Assembly (NCBI RefSeq): GCF_002733835.1 | Contig: NZ_NVWY01000011.1 | Location: 26,390-90,389 of the forward strand | Source: Alcanivorax sp. | GTDB taxonomy: Bacteria; Pseudomonadota; Gammaproteobacteria; Pseudomonadales; Alcanivoracaceae | Reading direction: 5' to 3' | DNA: 64,000 nucleotides | In this document: positions 1 through 10,086 of the stretch, piece by piece | Layout of the letters: every line of letters begins with the position of its first letter | Position numbering within the stretch: the first letter of the stretch is position 1 | Notes under the pieces: generated by a model | Told to the model about the DNA's origin: nothing | Seen by the model: the letters and a program-made list of their open reading frames with translations, nothing else | Databases searched by the model: none | Program-made: the position numbers and the translations under genes

Positions 1-491
1 CCGTTACCGCACTGCGTGTGGGCGGTGCCTTGTACCTGTTGTATCTGGCCTGGCAGCTAGTGCGCACCCGCGAGCTGAAAAGTGATGGCGACAACGCCAA
101 ACCGCTCACCTTCATGCAGGCCGCCCTGTTCCAGTGGGTCAATCCCAAAGCCTGGATGATGATTCTCACCGGAGTAGCCACCTTTACCCAACCGCAGGAC
201 TTTACCTTGAGCGTGGCCATTGTGGCCGGCACCTTCCTGATCGTCGGATTACCGCTGATCAGCAGCTGGAACCTGTTTGGCGCGGTGCTGAAAAACTGGC
301 TGCACCGGGGCCGGCGCCTGCGCGCCTTTAATCAGGCCATGGCGGTGCTGCTGGTAGCATCGCTCTATCCCACTTTTGGCATCAAGCCCAGTCAGGCCAG
401 TGAAGCCGATACCCCGCCAGCGCAAGAAAGACAGGAAACACCGCAACCGCAAAAGCGTGAACGACTAAACTGGTGGATGAGCGTGCTGTAG
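1..491 (+). CDS. LysE/RhtB-family amino acid exporter, 3' part
   Basis: The reading frame is open from the left edge, so the N-terminus lies outside the window. The visible part carries the family segment around GGALYLLYLAWQ, then a cytoplasmic loop, the family-typical QWVNPKAW stretch (about residue 45 of the visible part), and two further hydrophobic helices. LysE/RhtB proteins export amino acids such as homoserine, threonine or lysine across the inner membrane; the substrate cannot be read here. The C-terminus carries an unusual hydrophilic tail rich in Pro, Gln and Glu after the last helix, longer than the usual family end. A heptad palindrome starts 10 nt after the stop. Confidence 0.8.
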   Translation, partial: VTALRVGGALYLLYLAWQLVRTRELKSDGDNAKPLTFMQAALFQWVNPKAWMMILTGVATFTQPQDFTLSVAIVAGTFLIVGLPLISSWNLFGAVLKNWLHRGRRLRAFNQAMAVLLVASLYPTFGIKPSQASEADTPPAQERQETPQPQKRERLNWWMSVL

Positions 492-501
492 CGATTCAGT
501 A

Positions 502-591
502 GCGGGTGACGAGGAGCGAGTTGCGAAAGTCAAAACCTTCAACCGAAGAATGGTTTTTGCTTTTCGAGACTCGAAACTCGTTACTCGCCCC
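502..591. repeat. Heptad palindrome A (word CGAGTNN)
   Basis: This is an imperfect inverted repeat between the LysE gene and recC. The left arm is 502-537 and the right arm 552-591. Read on the minus strand, the right arm is a tandem of degenerate 7-mers: CGAGTAA, CGAGTTT, CGAGTCT, CGAAAAG. The left arm is a more degenerate version of the same series and ends CAAAACC, pairing with GGTTTTTG of the right arm. The same word family occurs at 33905-33996. Confidence 0.75.
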
Positions 592-741
592 TGCCACCCA
601 ATTATTTCCCCACAACACAATCTGGCCGCCCCCTCCTTTAGCATCCTCTCCTTTGCACCACATGTGGCTAGCTGTTGTAGCACGGCAAGCGCTTCTCCCT
701 TAGGCTAGACCCTTTCGCACAAACGCAATTTCGCGCAAGGA

Positions 742-3700
742 ATGTCCATGCAAAACGGGCTGATGGTGCTGCACGGCAACCGTCTGGAAACCCTCACCGA
801 GCTGGTGGCCGACTGGCTGCAGCGTGAGCCGCTGTCACCGCTGGAAACGGAAACCTTCCTGGTGCAATCCAATGGCATGGCCCAGTGGCTGAAACTGCAA
901 CTGGCGGATGCCCTGGGAATCAGCGCCGGCTTCCAGTTTCAGATGCCCGCCCGTTTTTTGTGGAGCGCCTATCGCACCGTGCTCGGCGAAAGCCAGGTGC
1001 CGCGCACCTCCCCCTTCGATAAATCCCGCTTGCTATGGCGGCTCTACCGTCTGCTGCCTACCTTGCTGAATAACGACCACTTCGGCCCATTGCGGCACTT
1101 TCTCGCCGACGATGTGGACGGTCGCAAACGCCATCAGCTGGCCGAGCGGCTGGCGGATCTGTTCGATGCCTATCAGGTCTATCGGGCGGACTGGCTGGCG
1201 GACTGGGAAAACGGCAACGACCGTCTGCGCACGGCCCAGGATCGCGACGCTTTTGATGAGTTTCCCAGCAGCCAGCTGTGGCAGGCGCATCTGTGGCGCG
1301 CCCTGCTGGCGGACATGGATGACAGCAAACAGGGCCTCAGCCGCAGCGCCATCCACCGGGATTTTATCGCCACACTCACTCAACAACAGCTACAGGGCAC
1401 GCCACCGCCGGGCCTGCCCCGCCGCCTGATCATCTTCGGTATCAGCGCCCTGCCCCAGCAGGCCCTGGAAGCCCTGGCCGCGCTGAGTCAGCACTGCCAA
1501 ATCCTGATGCTGGTACAGAACCCCTGCCAGCATTACTGGGCAGATATTGTCGAAGACAAACAACTGCTGCGCCGCCAACTGGACAACCGCAAACGCCACC
1601 TGACCGCCCTGCCGGAAAACCGCGTTAATCCGCTGCTGGCCGCCTGGGGCAAACAGGGCCGGGACTTTATCGGCCTGCTCTACGATCACGACGATCCGGA
1701 CAGTTATCGCAGCGACTTCCAGAACCAGATCGATCTGTTTGAAAACCGCGAACCGCAAACCCTGTTGCAACACCTGCAGCAGGACATTCTTGATCTGGAA
1801 CCCCTGCCGGCGCCGGACCAACGTCCACCCCTGGAAGTGGACAGCTCCCTGCATTTCCGCATCGGTCACAGCGCCCAGCGGGAAGTGGAAATTCTGCAGG
1901 ATGAATTACTGGATCGGTTCAGCAACGACCCGAACCTGCAGCCCCGGGACGTAATCGTGATGGTGCCGGACATCGAAGCCTATGCACCGCACATTGATGC
2001 GGTGTTCGGCCGACTGGACCGGGACGATCCCCGCTATCTGCCCTACACCCTCAGCGACCGTAGTGCCGGTGCCGCGTCCCCTCTGGCCCAGGCGGTGGAA
2101 TCCCTGCTGCACCTTCCCCAGTGGCGTTTCACTGCCACCGACATACTCGATCTGCTGGATGTGCCCGCCGTGCGCGAACGCTTCGGCATCGACGAAGGCG
2201 ACCTGCCGCAACTGGCCCGCTGGATCGACCAGGCGCGCATTCGCTGGGGCCTGAACAGCCAGCAACGCAAGACCCTGGACGTGCCCGGCTTCGAACAGAA
2301 CAGCTGGGCCTTCGGCCTGAAACGGATGCTGGCCGGCTACCTGCTCGGCGACGGCCCGGCCTGGATGGACATCGAGCCCCTGGACGAAGTGGCCGGCCTG
2401 GGCGCGGAGCTGGCCGGGCGCCTGTCGCGGCTGCTCGATACCCTGGAACACCACTGGCAACAGTCCCGTCAGGACGCCAGCGCCCGGGAGTGGCAACAAC
2501 GCTTCACCCGGTTACTGGACGACCTGTTCGCCCCGGTGGACGAAACCGACCAGACCCTGGATGCGGGCCTGCGCGACGCCCTCAACGATTGGCTGGCCGC
2601 CTGCGCCGAAGCCGATTTCGACAGCTCCCTGCCACTTACCGTGGCCCGCCGCCCCCTGCTCGATGCCCTCAACGCGGAAAGCCTGTCGCAACGATTCATG
2701 GCCGGGCGCATCAACGTCTGCACCCTGATGCCCATGCGCGCCATTCCCTTTCGCCATGTCTGCCTGCTGGGCATGAAGGACGGTGACTACCCCCGTCAAC
2801 AGCAGCCCATGGATTTCGATCTGATGCGGCAATGGGGTAACTATCGCCCGGGGGATCGTTCCCGCCGGGACGACGACCGCTACCTGTTTCTGGAAGCCCT
2901 GCTCAGCGCCCGCGACAGCCTCTACATCAGCTGGACCGGCCGCAACGTGCGCGACAACAGCGAGCGCCCACCCTCGGTGCTGGTGGCGCAACTGCGTGAC
3001 CACATTAACCAGCGCTGGCACACCGACGAGGGCGAACCGGTGGATGCGCTCACCGTGGCCCATCCGCTGCAACCGTTCAGCGCCCGCTACTTCTTCCACA
3101 CCCACCAGGATGCGGCCAGCGATTCGCTACACACCTATGCCAACGAATGGCGCGCCCTCCACGATGGCCAGGCGCCCGCTGTCAGCAACGACCAACCGCT
3201 ACCGCCACTGGACAGCGACGAGCCAATTACCTGCGCCGCCCTGGGCCGTTTTCTCAAGCAACCGGTGGCGCACTTTTTCGAGCAACGGCTGAAGGCCCGC
3301 CTGAAACAGCAACGCCAGGTACTGGACGACAGCGAGCCCTTTTCCTTCGATGGCCTGCAACGTTTCCAGCTGCAGGACCAGTTGCTCAGCGACGCCCTGC
3401 GCGCTGGCCCGGAACATGCTGGCGAGGCCATGACCGAGGCCATGGATCGTCTGGCCGGCAGCGGCGATCTGCCCCTGGCCCCCTTCGATGAAGGCAGCCG
3501 TGACAGCCTGCTGATGCCCCTGTCGCAGCCACTGGAACACTATTTTGCCCTGCTGGCCGAGAGCGGCGCGCCGCAACCGCAACAGGAAATTCGCCTCAGC
3601 GCCGGCCCCCTGCAGATCGAAGACTGGCTTACGGATGTGCGCGGCTCTGCAGCGAATAGCCAGCGTCTGGTCCTGCACACCGGCAAGCTGAAAGAGCGCT

Positions 3701-4149
3701 TCGACAAACTCACCCGGGACTGGACCCTGCACTTGGCCGCCTGCGCCGCCGGGCATCCGCTGACCACCCACATTCAAGGGCAGGATGGCCGCATCACCCT
3801 GCCGCCCCTGAACCGCAGCGACGCCCAGTACTGCCTGGATCAACTGGGCCATGCCTGGCAACAGGCCCTGTGCGAACCGTTACCCATCGCCTGCGCCACC
3901 GCCTTTGCCTGGCTGAAAGGGGAAGAAAAAGACAACGGCGACAACGAGGCCCGCAAGGTGTTCGAATCCGGATTCATGCACACCGGCGAACAGGACAAGG
4001 AACCGGCCATTGCCCGGGCCTGGGCCGACTTCGACACTATGTTGGCTGTCCGCCATGGCGACAATAGCGCCTTCGCCCACTGGACCGAGCAACTCTATGC
4101 CCCGCTCTATCAACATGTACAGTGGCAAGAGCCAGGAGACGACGTATGA
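742..4149 (+). CDS. recC: Exodeoxyribonuclease V subunit gamma (RecC)
   Basis: RecC is the Chi-recognising subunit of the RecBCD helicase-nuclease that processes double-strand DNA ends for homologous recombination. The 1135-aa length is close to the E. coli protein (about 1120 aa). The N-terminus (LMVLHGNRLETLTELV, then FLVQSNGMAQWLKLQLA) is typical of the family; RecC is an inactivated helicase fold, so no Walker motif is expected or seen at its start. The ATG at 742 is preceded by AAGGA. The stop overlaps the recB start (ATGA), so recC and recB are translationally coupled. The order recC-recB-recD, without the intervening protease gene of enterobacteria, is common in marine gammaproteobacteria. 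Confidence 0.95.
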   Translation: MSMQNGLMVLHGNRLETLTELVADWLQREPLSPLETETFLVQSNGMAQWLKLQLADALGISAGFQFQMPARFLWSAYRTVLGESQVPRTSPFDKSRLLWRLYRLLPTLLNNDHFGPLRHFLADDVDGRKRHQLAERLADLFDAYQVYRADWLADWENGNDRLRTAQDRDAFDEFPSSQLWQAHLWRALLADMDDSKQGLSRSAIHRDFIATLTQQQLQGTPPPGLPRRLIIFGISALPQQALEALAALSQHCQILMLVQNPCQHYWADIVEDKQLLRRQLDNRKRHLTALPENRVNPLLAAWGKQGRDFIGLLYDHDDPDSYRSDFQNQIDLFENREPQTLLQHLQQDILDLEPLPAPDQRPPLEVDSSLHFRIGHSAQREVEILQDELLDRFSNDPNLQPRDVIVMVPDIEAYAPHIDAVFGRLDRDDPRYLPYTLSDRSAGAASPLAQAVESLLHLPQWRFTATDILDLLDVPAVRERFGIDEGDLPQLARWIDQARIRWGLNSQQRKTLDVPGFEQNSWAFGLKRMLAGYLLGDGPAWMDIEPLDEVAGLGAELAGRLSRLLDTLEHHWQQSRQDASAREWQQRFTRLLDDLFAPVDETDQTLDAGLRDALNDWLAACAEADFDSSLPLTVARRPLLDALNAESLSQRFMAGRINVCTLMPMRAIPFRHVCLLGMKDGDYPRQQQPMDFDLMRQWGNYRPGDRSRRDDDRYLFLEALLSARDSLYISWTGRNVRDNSERPPSVLVAQLRDHINQRWHTDEGEPVDALTVAHPLQPFSARYFFHTHQDAASDSLHTYANEWRALHDGQAPAVSNDQPLPPLDSDEPITCAALGRFLKQPVAHFFEQRLKARLKQQRQVLDDSEPFSFDGLQRFQLQDQLLSDALRAGPEHAGEAMTEAMDRLAGSGDLPLAPFDEGSRDSLLMPLSQPLEHYFALLAESGAPQPQQEIRLSAGPLQIEDWLTDVRGSAANSQRLVLHTGKLKERFDKLTRDWTLHLAACAAGHPLTTHIQGQDGRITLPPLNRSDAQYCLDQLGHAWQQALCEPLPIACATAFAWLKGEEKDNGDNEARKVFESGFMHTGEQDKEPAIARAWADFDTMLAVRHGDNSAFAHWTEQLYAPLYQHVQWQEPGDDV

Positions 4150-7100
4150 GCACTGAACGTCCTCTCCCGATTACCTTCCCACTGCACGGCACCCGGCTGA
4201 TCGAGGCCAGTGCTGGCACCGGCAAGACGTTTACCCTGGCCGCTCTCTACCTGCGTCTGGTACTTGGCCACGGCGAAGAGAATGCTTTTTCGCGCCCGCT
4301 GTTGCCGCCGGAAATTCTGGTGGTGACTTTCACCGAAGCGGCCACGGAAGAACTGCGTGAACGGATCCGCGACCGCCTGGCCGATGCCGCGCGTATCTTT
4401 GCCGATGCCAATGCAGAAGCCGACGACCCGGTGCTGGCTGAATTGCTCAATGACTATAGCGACCCGGACGACCGGGCCCGTTGCGCCCAGCGTCTGGATG
4501 CCGCCGCCCAGTGGATGGACGAAGCCGCCATCTACACCATCCACGGCTTCTGTAATCGCATGCTCAAACAGCATGCCTTCGATTCCGGCAGCCTGTTCAG
4601 CCTGGAATTGCAGGAAGACGCCAGCGACGAACAGCAGATGGCAGCGCGGGATTACTGGCGCTCGGTGATTGCCGATTTCCCGGTGAGCGCCGCCAATGCC
4701 CTGCAAAGCGACAACCTGGGCAACCCGGATGCCCTGCTGGACGCCTGCCGTCCCCTGCTCGGCCTGAAAGAAGCTGACCCGGAAGCGTTACCGCAAAGCG
4801 TCACACACTGGCTCACGCAAACCGGCCCCCAGGCGGACAAGGATCAACACGCCCGCCGGCAACTGGCCGCCGAACTGCCGGACTTTCTCGAATGGGTGCG
4901 CGCCGCCCGCGATAACAAATGGCTCAACGGCAACAGCTACCGCACCACCAGCCTGCCCGGCATGCTGCAAACCCTGCAGCGCTACGCCAATGGCGAACGG
5001 CTTAACGACAAGGCCTACGACACCCTGGCAAAGTTTTCCCATGAAGGCATGAAACTCACCAAGGCCGGCCAGGCGCATCGGCCGGACTTTGCCTTCTGCC
5101 AGCAGCTGGACGCGGTCATGGAAGGGCGGGCAAATACACAGTTGCCCCGCACCGACCTGCTCGCCCATGCCGCCGCCTGGATCGACCGACGGGTGGATCA
5201 GGTCCGTCGCCAGACCGCCACCATGGGCTTCGACGACATGCTCAGCCGCCTGCACGATGCCTTGAAAGGCGGCAACGGCGAACGCCTGGCCCAGGTTATC
5301 CGCGACCAGTTTCCGGTGGCACTGATCGACGAATTCCAGGATACCGACCCGACCCAGTACGGCATTTTTTCCGCGCTTTATGAAGGGCAGGAAGGCACCG
5401 GCTGGTTCATGATCGGCGATCCCAAGCAGGCCATCTATGCGTTCCGCGGTGCCGACGTCTTTACCTACCTGAAAGCCCGCCGGGCCACCGCCGGCAACCA
5501 CTACACCCTGGATAAAAACTTCCGCAGCGCCGACGCCATGGTCAGCGCGGTGAACCATCTGTTCGGCTACAGCCAGAATACCTTTGGCGATGTGTTCATG
5601 ATGGACAACGCCATTCCCTTTGAAGCAGTAAAGGCCAACGGTCGCAAAGACGTTCTGTTAGTCGACAGCAACGAAAAATCCGGCATTACCCTGTGGGTAG
5701 ACGAGCAGGAAAAACCAGTCAGCGCCGGCCAATACCGGGACGAGCAGGCCGCACGCTGCGCCAGCGAAATTGCCCATCTGCTTAACGGTGCCGTTAAAGG
5801 CGTTACCGGCTTCCAGAAAGGCGACAGCTTCCGGCCCCTGCATCCCAACGACATTGCCATCCTGGTACGCGATCGCACCGAGGCCAAAGCCATCCGCGAT
5901 GCGCTGATGGAACGGCAGGTGCGCAGCGTCTATCTGTCTGACCAGGATTCCGTGTTTGCCCAGCCGGAAGCCCATGACCTGCTGCTGATATTGCACGCCT
6001 GCGCCACCCCGGAATCCGACACCCGGGTGCGCAGCGCCCTGGCCTGCGCAGTGCTGGATCTGGCCTACGCGGAACTGGATGCCCTCAATCAGGATGAAGT
6101 GCGCTGGGAAGAAACCGTGGAGCAGTTTCACGGCTATCGCCATCAATGGCAGAGCCAGGGCGTGCTGCCCATGCTGCGCAGCCTGCTGATGGATTTTCAT
6201 GTGCCCGCCCGGCTCAGCCAGAGCCTGGACGGCGAACGGGCCCTGACCAACCTGCTGCATCTGGCAGAGCTGCTGCAGCAGGCCGCCACCCAGCTGGACG
6301 GCGAACAATCATTGATTCGTTATCTGGAAGACACAGTTGAAGAAGGCCGTGGCAGCAGCAAGGAAAGTATCCTGCGACTGGAAAGTGACGACGACCGGGT
6401 CAAGGTGATCACCATCCACAAGTCCAAGGGCCTGGAATACCCGCTGGTGTATCTGCCCTTTATCTGCAGCTTCCGCCCGGCGGACAAGAACAAGCCGCCG
6501 CTGCGCTACCATGAAAACGATCATCTCAATGTGTCGCTGGAACCGGACGACACGGTGGAAAACAAGGCGGACCACGAACGACTCGCCGAAGACATGCGTC
6601 TGCTCTACGTGGCCCTGACGCGTGCCTGCCACACCTGCACCCTGGGGATCGCGCCCTACATCAAGGGCCGCGGCAAACAGAATCAACTGGAGAAAAGCGC
6701 CATCGGCCGTTTGCTGTTCGGTAACGGCGTGGCCAACGACGGCCTGCGTGCCGCGCTGGCACCGGTAGCCCATGATGCGGTCACCATTATCAACGCGCCG
6801 GACAGCAACCCGGAATGCTATCAACCCAAAGCGGAATCACGGACCCTGCGCACGCCGCTGATTCCTGCGGCACGACAACGGCAACCCTGGTGGATTGCCA
6901 GCTACAGTGCCCTCAAACAGGTACAGGAAACCCTGGCCCCGGCCGACCCGCGCGGCGATCAACTGGCCGAGCAGCAGGACGACACCCTCGTCGATGATGC
7001 GGAACCGTTAGCGGATACCATCCACGCCTTCCCCCGTGGTGCCGCACCGGGCACCCTGCTCCACGACATTCTCGAACAGGCGGCCAACCAGGGCTTCGAA

Positions 7101-7739
7101 CAGACCCTGGCTGACCCGGCCGAGTTTGAAACCAGCGTGGAAGAAAAACTGCAGGCCCGGGGCTGGCAGGATTTCATGGCCGTGATCCGTCACTGGTGGA
7201 AGCAGGCAGTCACCACCGCCCTGCCGCTTGAGAGCGACAAGATCGCCCTCAACACCTTGCACACCTATGTGCCGGAACTGGAATTTGTATTCCCCGCCCA
7301 CCAGGTGAAAGTGGCCGAGATGGACACCCTGATCCGCCAGCACATCCACCCGCAGCACCCGCGCCCGCGACTGGAAGCCGATACCCTGAACGGCATGCTC
7401 AAGGGCTTTATCGATCTGGTGTTCGAACACGACGGCAAGTACTACGTGCTCGACTACAAATCCAACTGGCTGGGCGTGGATGACAGCGCCTACACCCTGG
7501 ACGCCATGACCGACGCCGTGCTGGAAAAACGCTACGAAGTGCAATACGTACTCTACCTGCTGGCCCTGCACCGCCTGCTGAAAAGCCGCCTGCAGGATTA
7601 CGATCCTGACCAGCACCTTGGCGGCGCCGTCTATGTGTTCCTGCGGGGCTTGCAAGGCCCGGCGGCAGGCACCGTGTTTGATCGACCGGCGACCGGGTTG
7701 ATTGAAGCGCTGGATGCGATGTTTGGGGGAAAGATATGA
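4146..7739 (+). CDS. recB: Exodeoxyribonuclease V subunit beta (RecB)
   Basis: RecB is the 3'-5' SF1A helicase and the nuclease of RecBCD. The ATG at 4146 was chosen over the upstream in-frame start because it gives the ATGA overlap with recC and the family N-terminus. The Walker A motif ASAGTGKT is near residue 20, the helicase motif LIDEFQDTDPTQ near residue 390, and motif VITIHKSKGLEYP marks the second RecA-like domain. The C-terminal nuclease domain has GFIDLVFEHDGKYYVLDYKSNW, with the DYK active site near residue 1102. The 1197-aa length is normal. A heptad palindrome begins at its stop codon and separates it from recD by 186 nt. Confidence 0.95.
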   Translation: MSTERPLPITFPLHGTRLIEASAGTGKTFTLAALYLRLVLGHGEENAFSRPLLPPEILVVTFTEAATEELRERIRDRLADAARIFADANAEADDPVLAELLNDYSDPDDRARCAQRLDAAAQWMDEAAIYTIHGFCNRMLKQHAFDSGSLFSLELQEDASDEQQMAARDYWRSVIADFPVSAANALQSDNLGNPDALLDACRPLLGLKEADPEALPQSVTHWLTQTGPQADKDQHARRQLAAELPDFLEWVRAARDNKWLNGNSYRTTSLPGMLQTLQRYANGERLNDKAYDTLAKFSHEGMKLTKAGQAHRPDFAFCQQLDAVMEGRANTQLPRTDLLAHAAAWIDRRVDQVRRQTATMGFDDMLSRLHDALKGGNGERLAQVIRDQFPVALIDEFQDTDPTQYGIFSALYEGQEGTGWFMIGDPKQAIYAFRGADVFTYLKARRATAGNHYTLDKNFRSADAMVSAVNHLFGYSQNTFGDVFMMDNAIPFEAVKANGRKDVLLVDSNEKSGITLWVDEQEKPVSAGQYRDEQAARCASEIAHLLNGAVKGVTGFQKGDSFRPLHPNDIAILVRDRTEAKAIRDALMERQVRSVYLSDQDSVFAQPEAHDLLLILHACATPESDTRVRSALACAVLDLAYAELDALNQDEVRWEETVEQFHGYRHQWQSQGVLPMLRSLLMDFHVPARLSQSLDGERALTNLLHLAELLQQAATQLDGEQSLIRYLEDTVEEGRGSSKESILRLESDDDRVKVITIHKSKGLEYPLVYLPFICSFRPADKNKPPLRYHENDHLNVSLEPDDTVENKADHERLAEDMRLLYVALTRACHTCTLGIAPYIKGRGKQNQLEKSAIGRLLFGNGVANDGLRAALAPVAHDAVTIINAPDSNPECYQPKAESRTLRTPLIPAARQRQPWWIASYSALKQVQETLAPADPRGDQLAEQQDDTLVDDAEPLADTIHAFPRGAAPGTLLHDILEQAANQGFEQTLADPAEFETSVEEKLQARGWQDFMAVIRHWWKQAVTTALPLESDKIALNTLHTYVPELEFVFPAHQVKVAEMDTLIRQHIHPQHPRPRLEADTLNGMLKGFIDLVFEHDGKYYVLDYKSNWLGVDDSAYTLDAMTDAVLEKRYEVQYVLYLLALHRLLKSRLQDYDPDQHLGGAVYVFLRGLQGPAAGTVFDRPATGLIEALDAMFGGKI

Positions 7740-7910
7740 GCTATGAGCTGCGAGCGACTAGCTACGAGACGCGAGATAGGCAATCTTTAGGGGGACGGTC
7801 GTGCTCGCGAAACAACATTGTTGAATCACTGCAACACGCTTTGTTGTATGCCCCCTGTTTTCTCAGGTTTTCATCTAGCAGCTCGCAGCTAGTAGCTCGT
7901 AGCTGCTCTT
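7737..7910. repeat. Heptad palindrome B (word AGCTACG) between recB and recD
   Basis: The left arm begins at the recB stop and contains six consecutive heptads from 7739: AGCTATG, AGCTGCG, AGCGACT, AGCTACG, AGACGCG, AGATAGG. The right arm (7872-7910), read on the minus strand, repeats the series as AGCAGCT ACGAGCT ACTAGCT GCGAGCT GCTAGAT. A spacer of about 90 nt lies between the arms. The right arm ends about 15 nt before the recD start, close to its ribosome-binding site (CCCGGAGGGC). The same word family occurs at 55897-56050. Confidence 0.8.
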
Positions 7911-7925
7911 CCCGGAGGGCTACCC

Positions 7926-9863
7926 ATGCAAACTGACCTGTTCTCCGCCCTCACCTGGGAAGACGCTCTTCTCCTACTGCGCGACAACAATTTGCTGCGC
8001 GATCTGGACGTGGCCATTGCCCGCTTTCTTAACCAGCAATGCCCGCAGGCAAGCTACGAAGTGCTGCTGCTCGCTGCTTTCACCAGCAATCAACAAGCCA
8101 GCGGCCATCTCTGTCTGGATCTGAAAAACCGGGAGCTGGCCACCCAGCTGTGGGGTACCAGCCCACCGCCGGAACTGGTGACCCTGCTGCCCGGCAAGCC
8201 GGACGACTGGTTGCATGACCTGCAACAAAGTCCACTGGTGAGCCAGAACGGCAGCACGCCGCTAGTGCTGGACGGCAGCCGCCTTTACCTGCGTCGCAAC
8301 TGGGCCCGGGAGGTGTCTGTCGCCGAGGCCATCAGCCAGCGACTGGCCACGGTCAGCCCCTTGCCTGCCGAGCGTCTGCGCGACGCCCTGGCCCGATTAT
8401 TCCCGAACGCCGGCGACCAAACCGACTGGCAACAAGTGGCCTGCGCCCTGGCCAGCCGCAGCGGTATCGGCATCATCACCGGCGGCCCCGGTACCGGCAA
8501 AACCACCACCGTGGTACGCCTGCTGGGGCTGCTGCAAAGCCTGGCCATGGCGGACAACCAGCGACTGCGAATTCGCCTCGCTGCGCCCACCGGCAAGGCG
8601 GCGGCGCGGCTCACCGAGTCCATCGGCGAACAGGTGCAACAACTGGACGTGGACGTCGCGGTACGCGACGCCATTCCCACAGACGTCACCACCCTGCACC
8701 GCCTGCTCGGCACCCGCCCGGACAGCCGCCACTTCCGTCACCATGCTGATAATCCGCTGCACGCGGATCTGGTGGTGGTGGACGAAGCCAGCATGATCGA
8801 CATGGACATGATGGCCAGCCTGCTGGAAGCCCTGAGCCCCCACACCCGGCTGATCCTGCTGGGCGACAAGGACCAGCTGGCCAGCGTGGAAGCCGGCGCG
8901 GTGATGGGCGACCTCTGTCGCCATGCCCACCAGGGCCGCTATCAACAAAGCACCATCGATTTCGTCAAGGACACCTGTGGCGCCGACATCAGCGACCATC
9001 AGGAAACCGACCAGGCACCGGGCAACGCCCTGGCCCAGCAGACCGCCATGCTGCGCACCAATTGGCGCTCCAAGGACAGCCCCGGCATCGGCGAACTGGC
9101 ACGGGCCGTGAACGAGGAAAACCTGCCCCTGGTACGTAAGGCCTTTCAACACTATGGCGACAGCCTGCATCGCCATCCACTGCGCAGCGATGACCGGCAA
9201 CTGGAAAACCTGCTGCTCAACGGCAGCGGCAATCAGGAAGGTCTGCGAGCGCTGTTTCAGGCGGTGGCGACACCGCCATCGGAACGGCAGGACTTCGATG
9301 CCTGGGCGGCCGCCTTGCTCAAGCAACTGACCCACCAGCAACTGCTCAGCGGTTTGCGCAGCGGGCCGTTTGGGGTCGAGCAACTGAATCAGCGCATCAC
9401 CCGCCACCTGCAACAACAGGACCTGGCCCCGGAACGGGAATGGTATCCGGGCCGCCCGGTGATGATGACGCGCAACGATTATCAGCTGGGGTTGATGAAC
9501 GGCGATGTGGGGCTGACCCTGCCATTACTTGAGGAAAAACACGGCAAGACGGAGCGGTTGTTAAGAGTGGCCTTCCAATTACCAGACGGTCGCATCAAAT
9601 GGGTCCTACCCAGCCGCCTGGACGGGGTGGAAACCGTCTATGCCATGACGGTGCACAAATCCCAGGGGTCGGAATTCCGGCATACCCTGCTGGTACTGCC
9701 TGATGCTCCCCACCCGCTACTCACCCGGGAATTGATCTACACCGCCGTCACCCGTGCCCGTGATCGTTTCACCTTGCTGGAATTCGGCAAACCGGCGGTA
9801 CTGGACAGTGCGGTGAAAAAACGCACCTGGCGGGCGTCGGGGTTGGCAGAGCGGCTGAGTTGA
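7926..9863 (+). CDS. recD: Exodeoxyribonuclease V subunit alpha (RecD)
   Basis: RecD is the 5'-3' SF1B helicase motor of RecBCD. The Walker A motif GGPGTGKTTT lies near residue 188, followed by AAPTGKAAARL, the DEAS motif (VVVDEASMIDMDMM) and the C-terminal UvrD-type motif YAMTVHKSQGSEF. The 645-aa length is slightly above the E. coli protein (608 aa). The start ATG at 7926 follows GGAGGG. Its stop codon lies inside the first heptad of the next palindrome. Confidence 0.95.
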   Translation: MQTDLFSALTWEDALLLLRDNNLLRDLDVAIARFLNQQCPQASYEVLLLAAFTSNQQASGHLCLDLKNRELATQLWGTSPPPELVTLLPGKPDDWLHDLQQSPLVSQNGSTPLVLDGSRLYLRRNWAREVSVAEAISQRLATVSPLPAERLRDALARLFPNAGDQTDWQQVACALASRSGIGIITGGPGTGKTTTVVRLLGLLQSLAMADNQRLRIRLAAPTGKAAARLTESIGEQVQQLDVDVAVRDAIPTDVTTLHRLLGTRPDSRHFRHHADNPLHADLVVVDEASMIDMDMMASLLEALSPHTRLILLGDKDQLASVEAGAVMGDLCRHAHQGRYQQSTIDFVKDTCGADISDHQETDQAPGNALAQQTAMLRTNWRSKDSPGIGELARAVNEENLPLVRKAFQHYGDSLHRHPLRSDDRQLENLLLNGSGNQEGLRALFQAVATPPSERQDFDAWAAALLKQLTHQQLLSGLRSGPFGVEQLNQRITRHLQQQDLAPEREWYPGRPVMMTRNDYQLGLMNGDVGLTLPLLEEKHGKTERLLRVAFQLPDGRIKWVLPSRLDGVETVYAMTVHKSQGSEFRHTLLVLPDAPHPLLTRELIYTAVTRARDRFTLLEFGKPAVLDSAVKKRTWRASGLAERLS

Positions 9864-10035
9864 AAGTTCAAAGTTTAAAAGCGCGGGGAAGCTCTGGAGT
9901 CATGCGACACAATCCTGACCCGCGCCGCCCTAGAATTGAAACCCCATACAAGAGAATCGCGGCAATCAACGTTGATCGTTTGGCTGCACGCTATGCTATC
10001 CCGCACTTTTAAACTTTGAACTTTACACTTTTAAC
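9859..10035. repeat. Heptad palindrome C (word GTTCAAA)
   Basis: The left arm overlaps the recD stop and reads GTTGAAA (9859-9865), GTTCAAA, GTTTAAA, AGCGCGG. The right arm at 10000-10035, on the minus strand, reads AGTGTAA AGTTCAA AGTTTAA AAGTGCGGG. The arms, about 110 nt apart, pair across GTTCAAAGTTTAAAAG and GCGCGGG/CCCGC. The element sits between the convergent recD and OmpA genes and abuts a strong terminator hairpin. Confidence 0.8.
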
Positions 10036-10040
10036 TAAAA

Positions 10041-10069
10041 AAACGGGATGCCGAAGCATCCCGTTTTTT
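10041..10069 (-). terminator. Bidirectional-looking terminator after the OmpA-family gene
   Basis: There is an 11-bp perfect stem, AAACGGGATGC / GCATCCCGTTT, with loop CGAA, flanked by A and T runs on both sides. It is a rho-independent terminator for the minus-strand OmpA gene and could also stop transcripts from recD. Confidence 0.85.
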
Positions 10070-10086
10070 GTTTCACCATCTTGCGT

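Noticed and set aside
502..591. Heptad arms as a CRISPR array
   Set aside because: Units are 7 nt, degenerate and arranged as an inverted repeat with no spacers of constant length.
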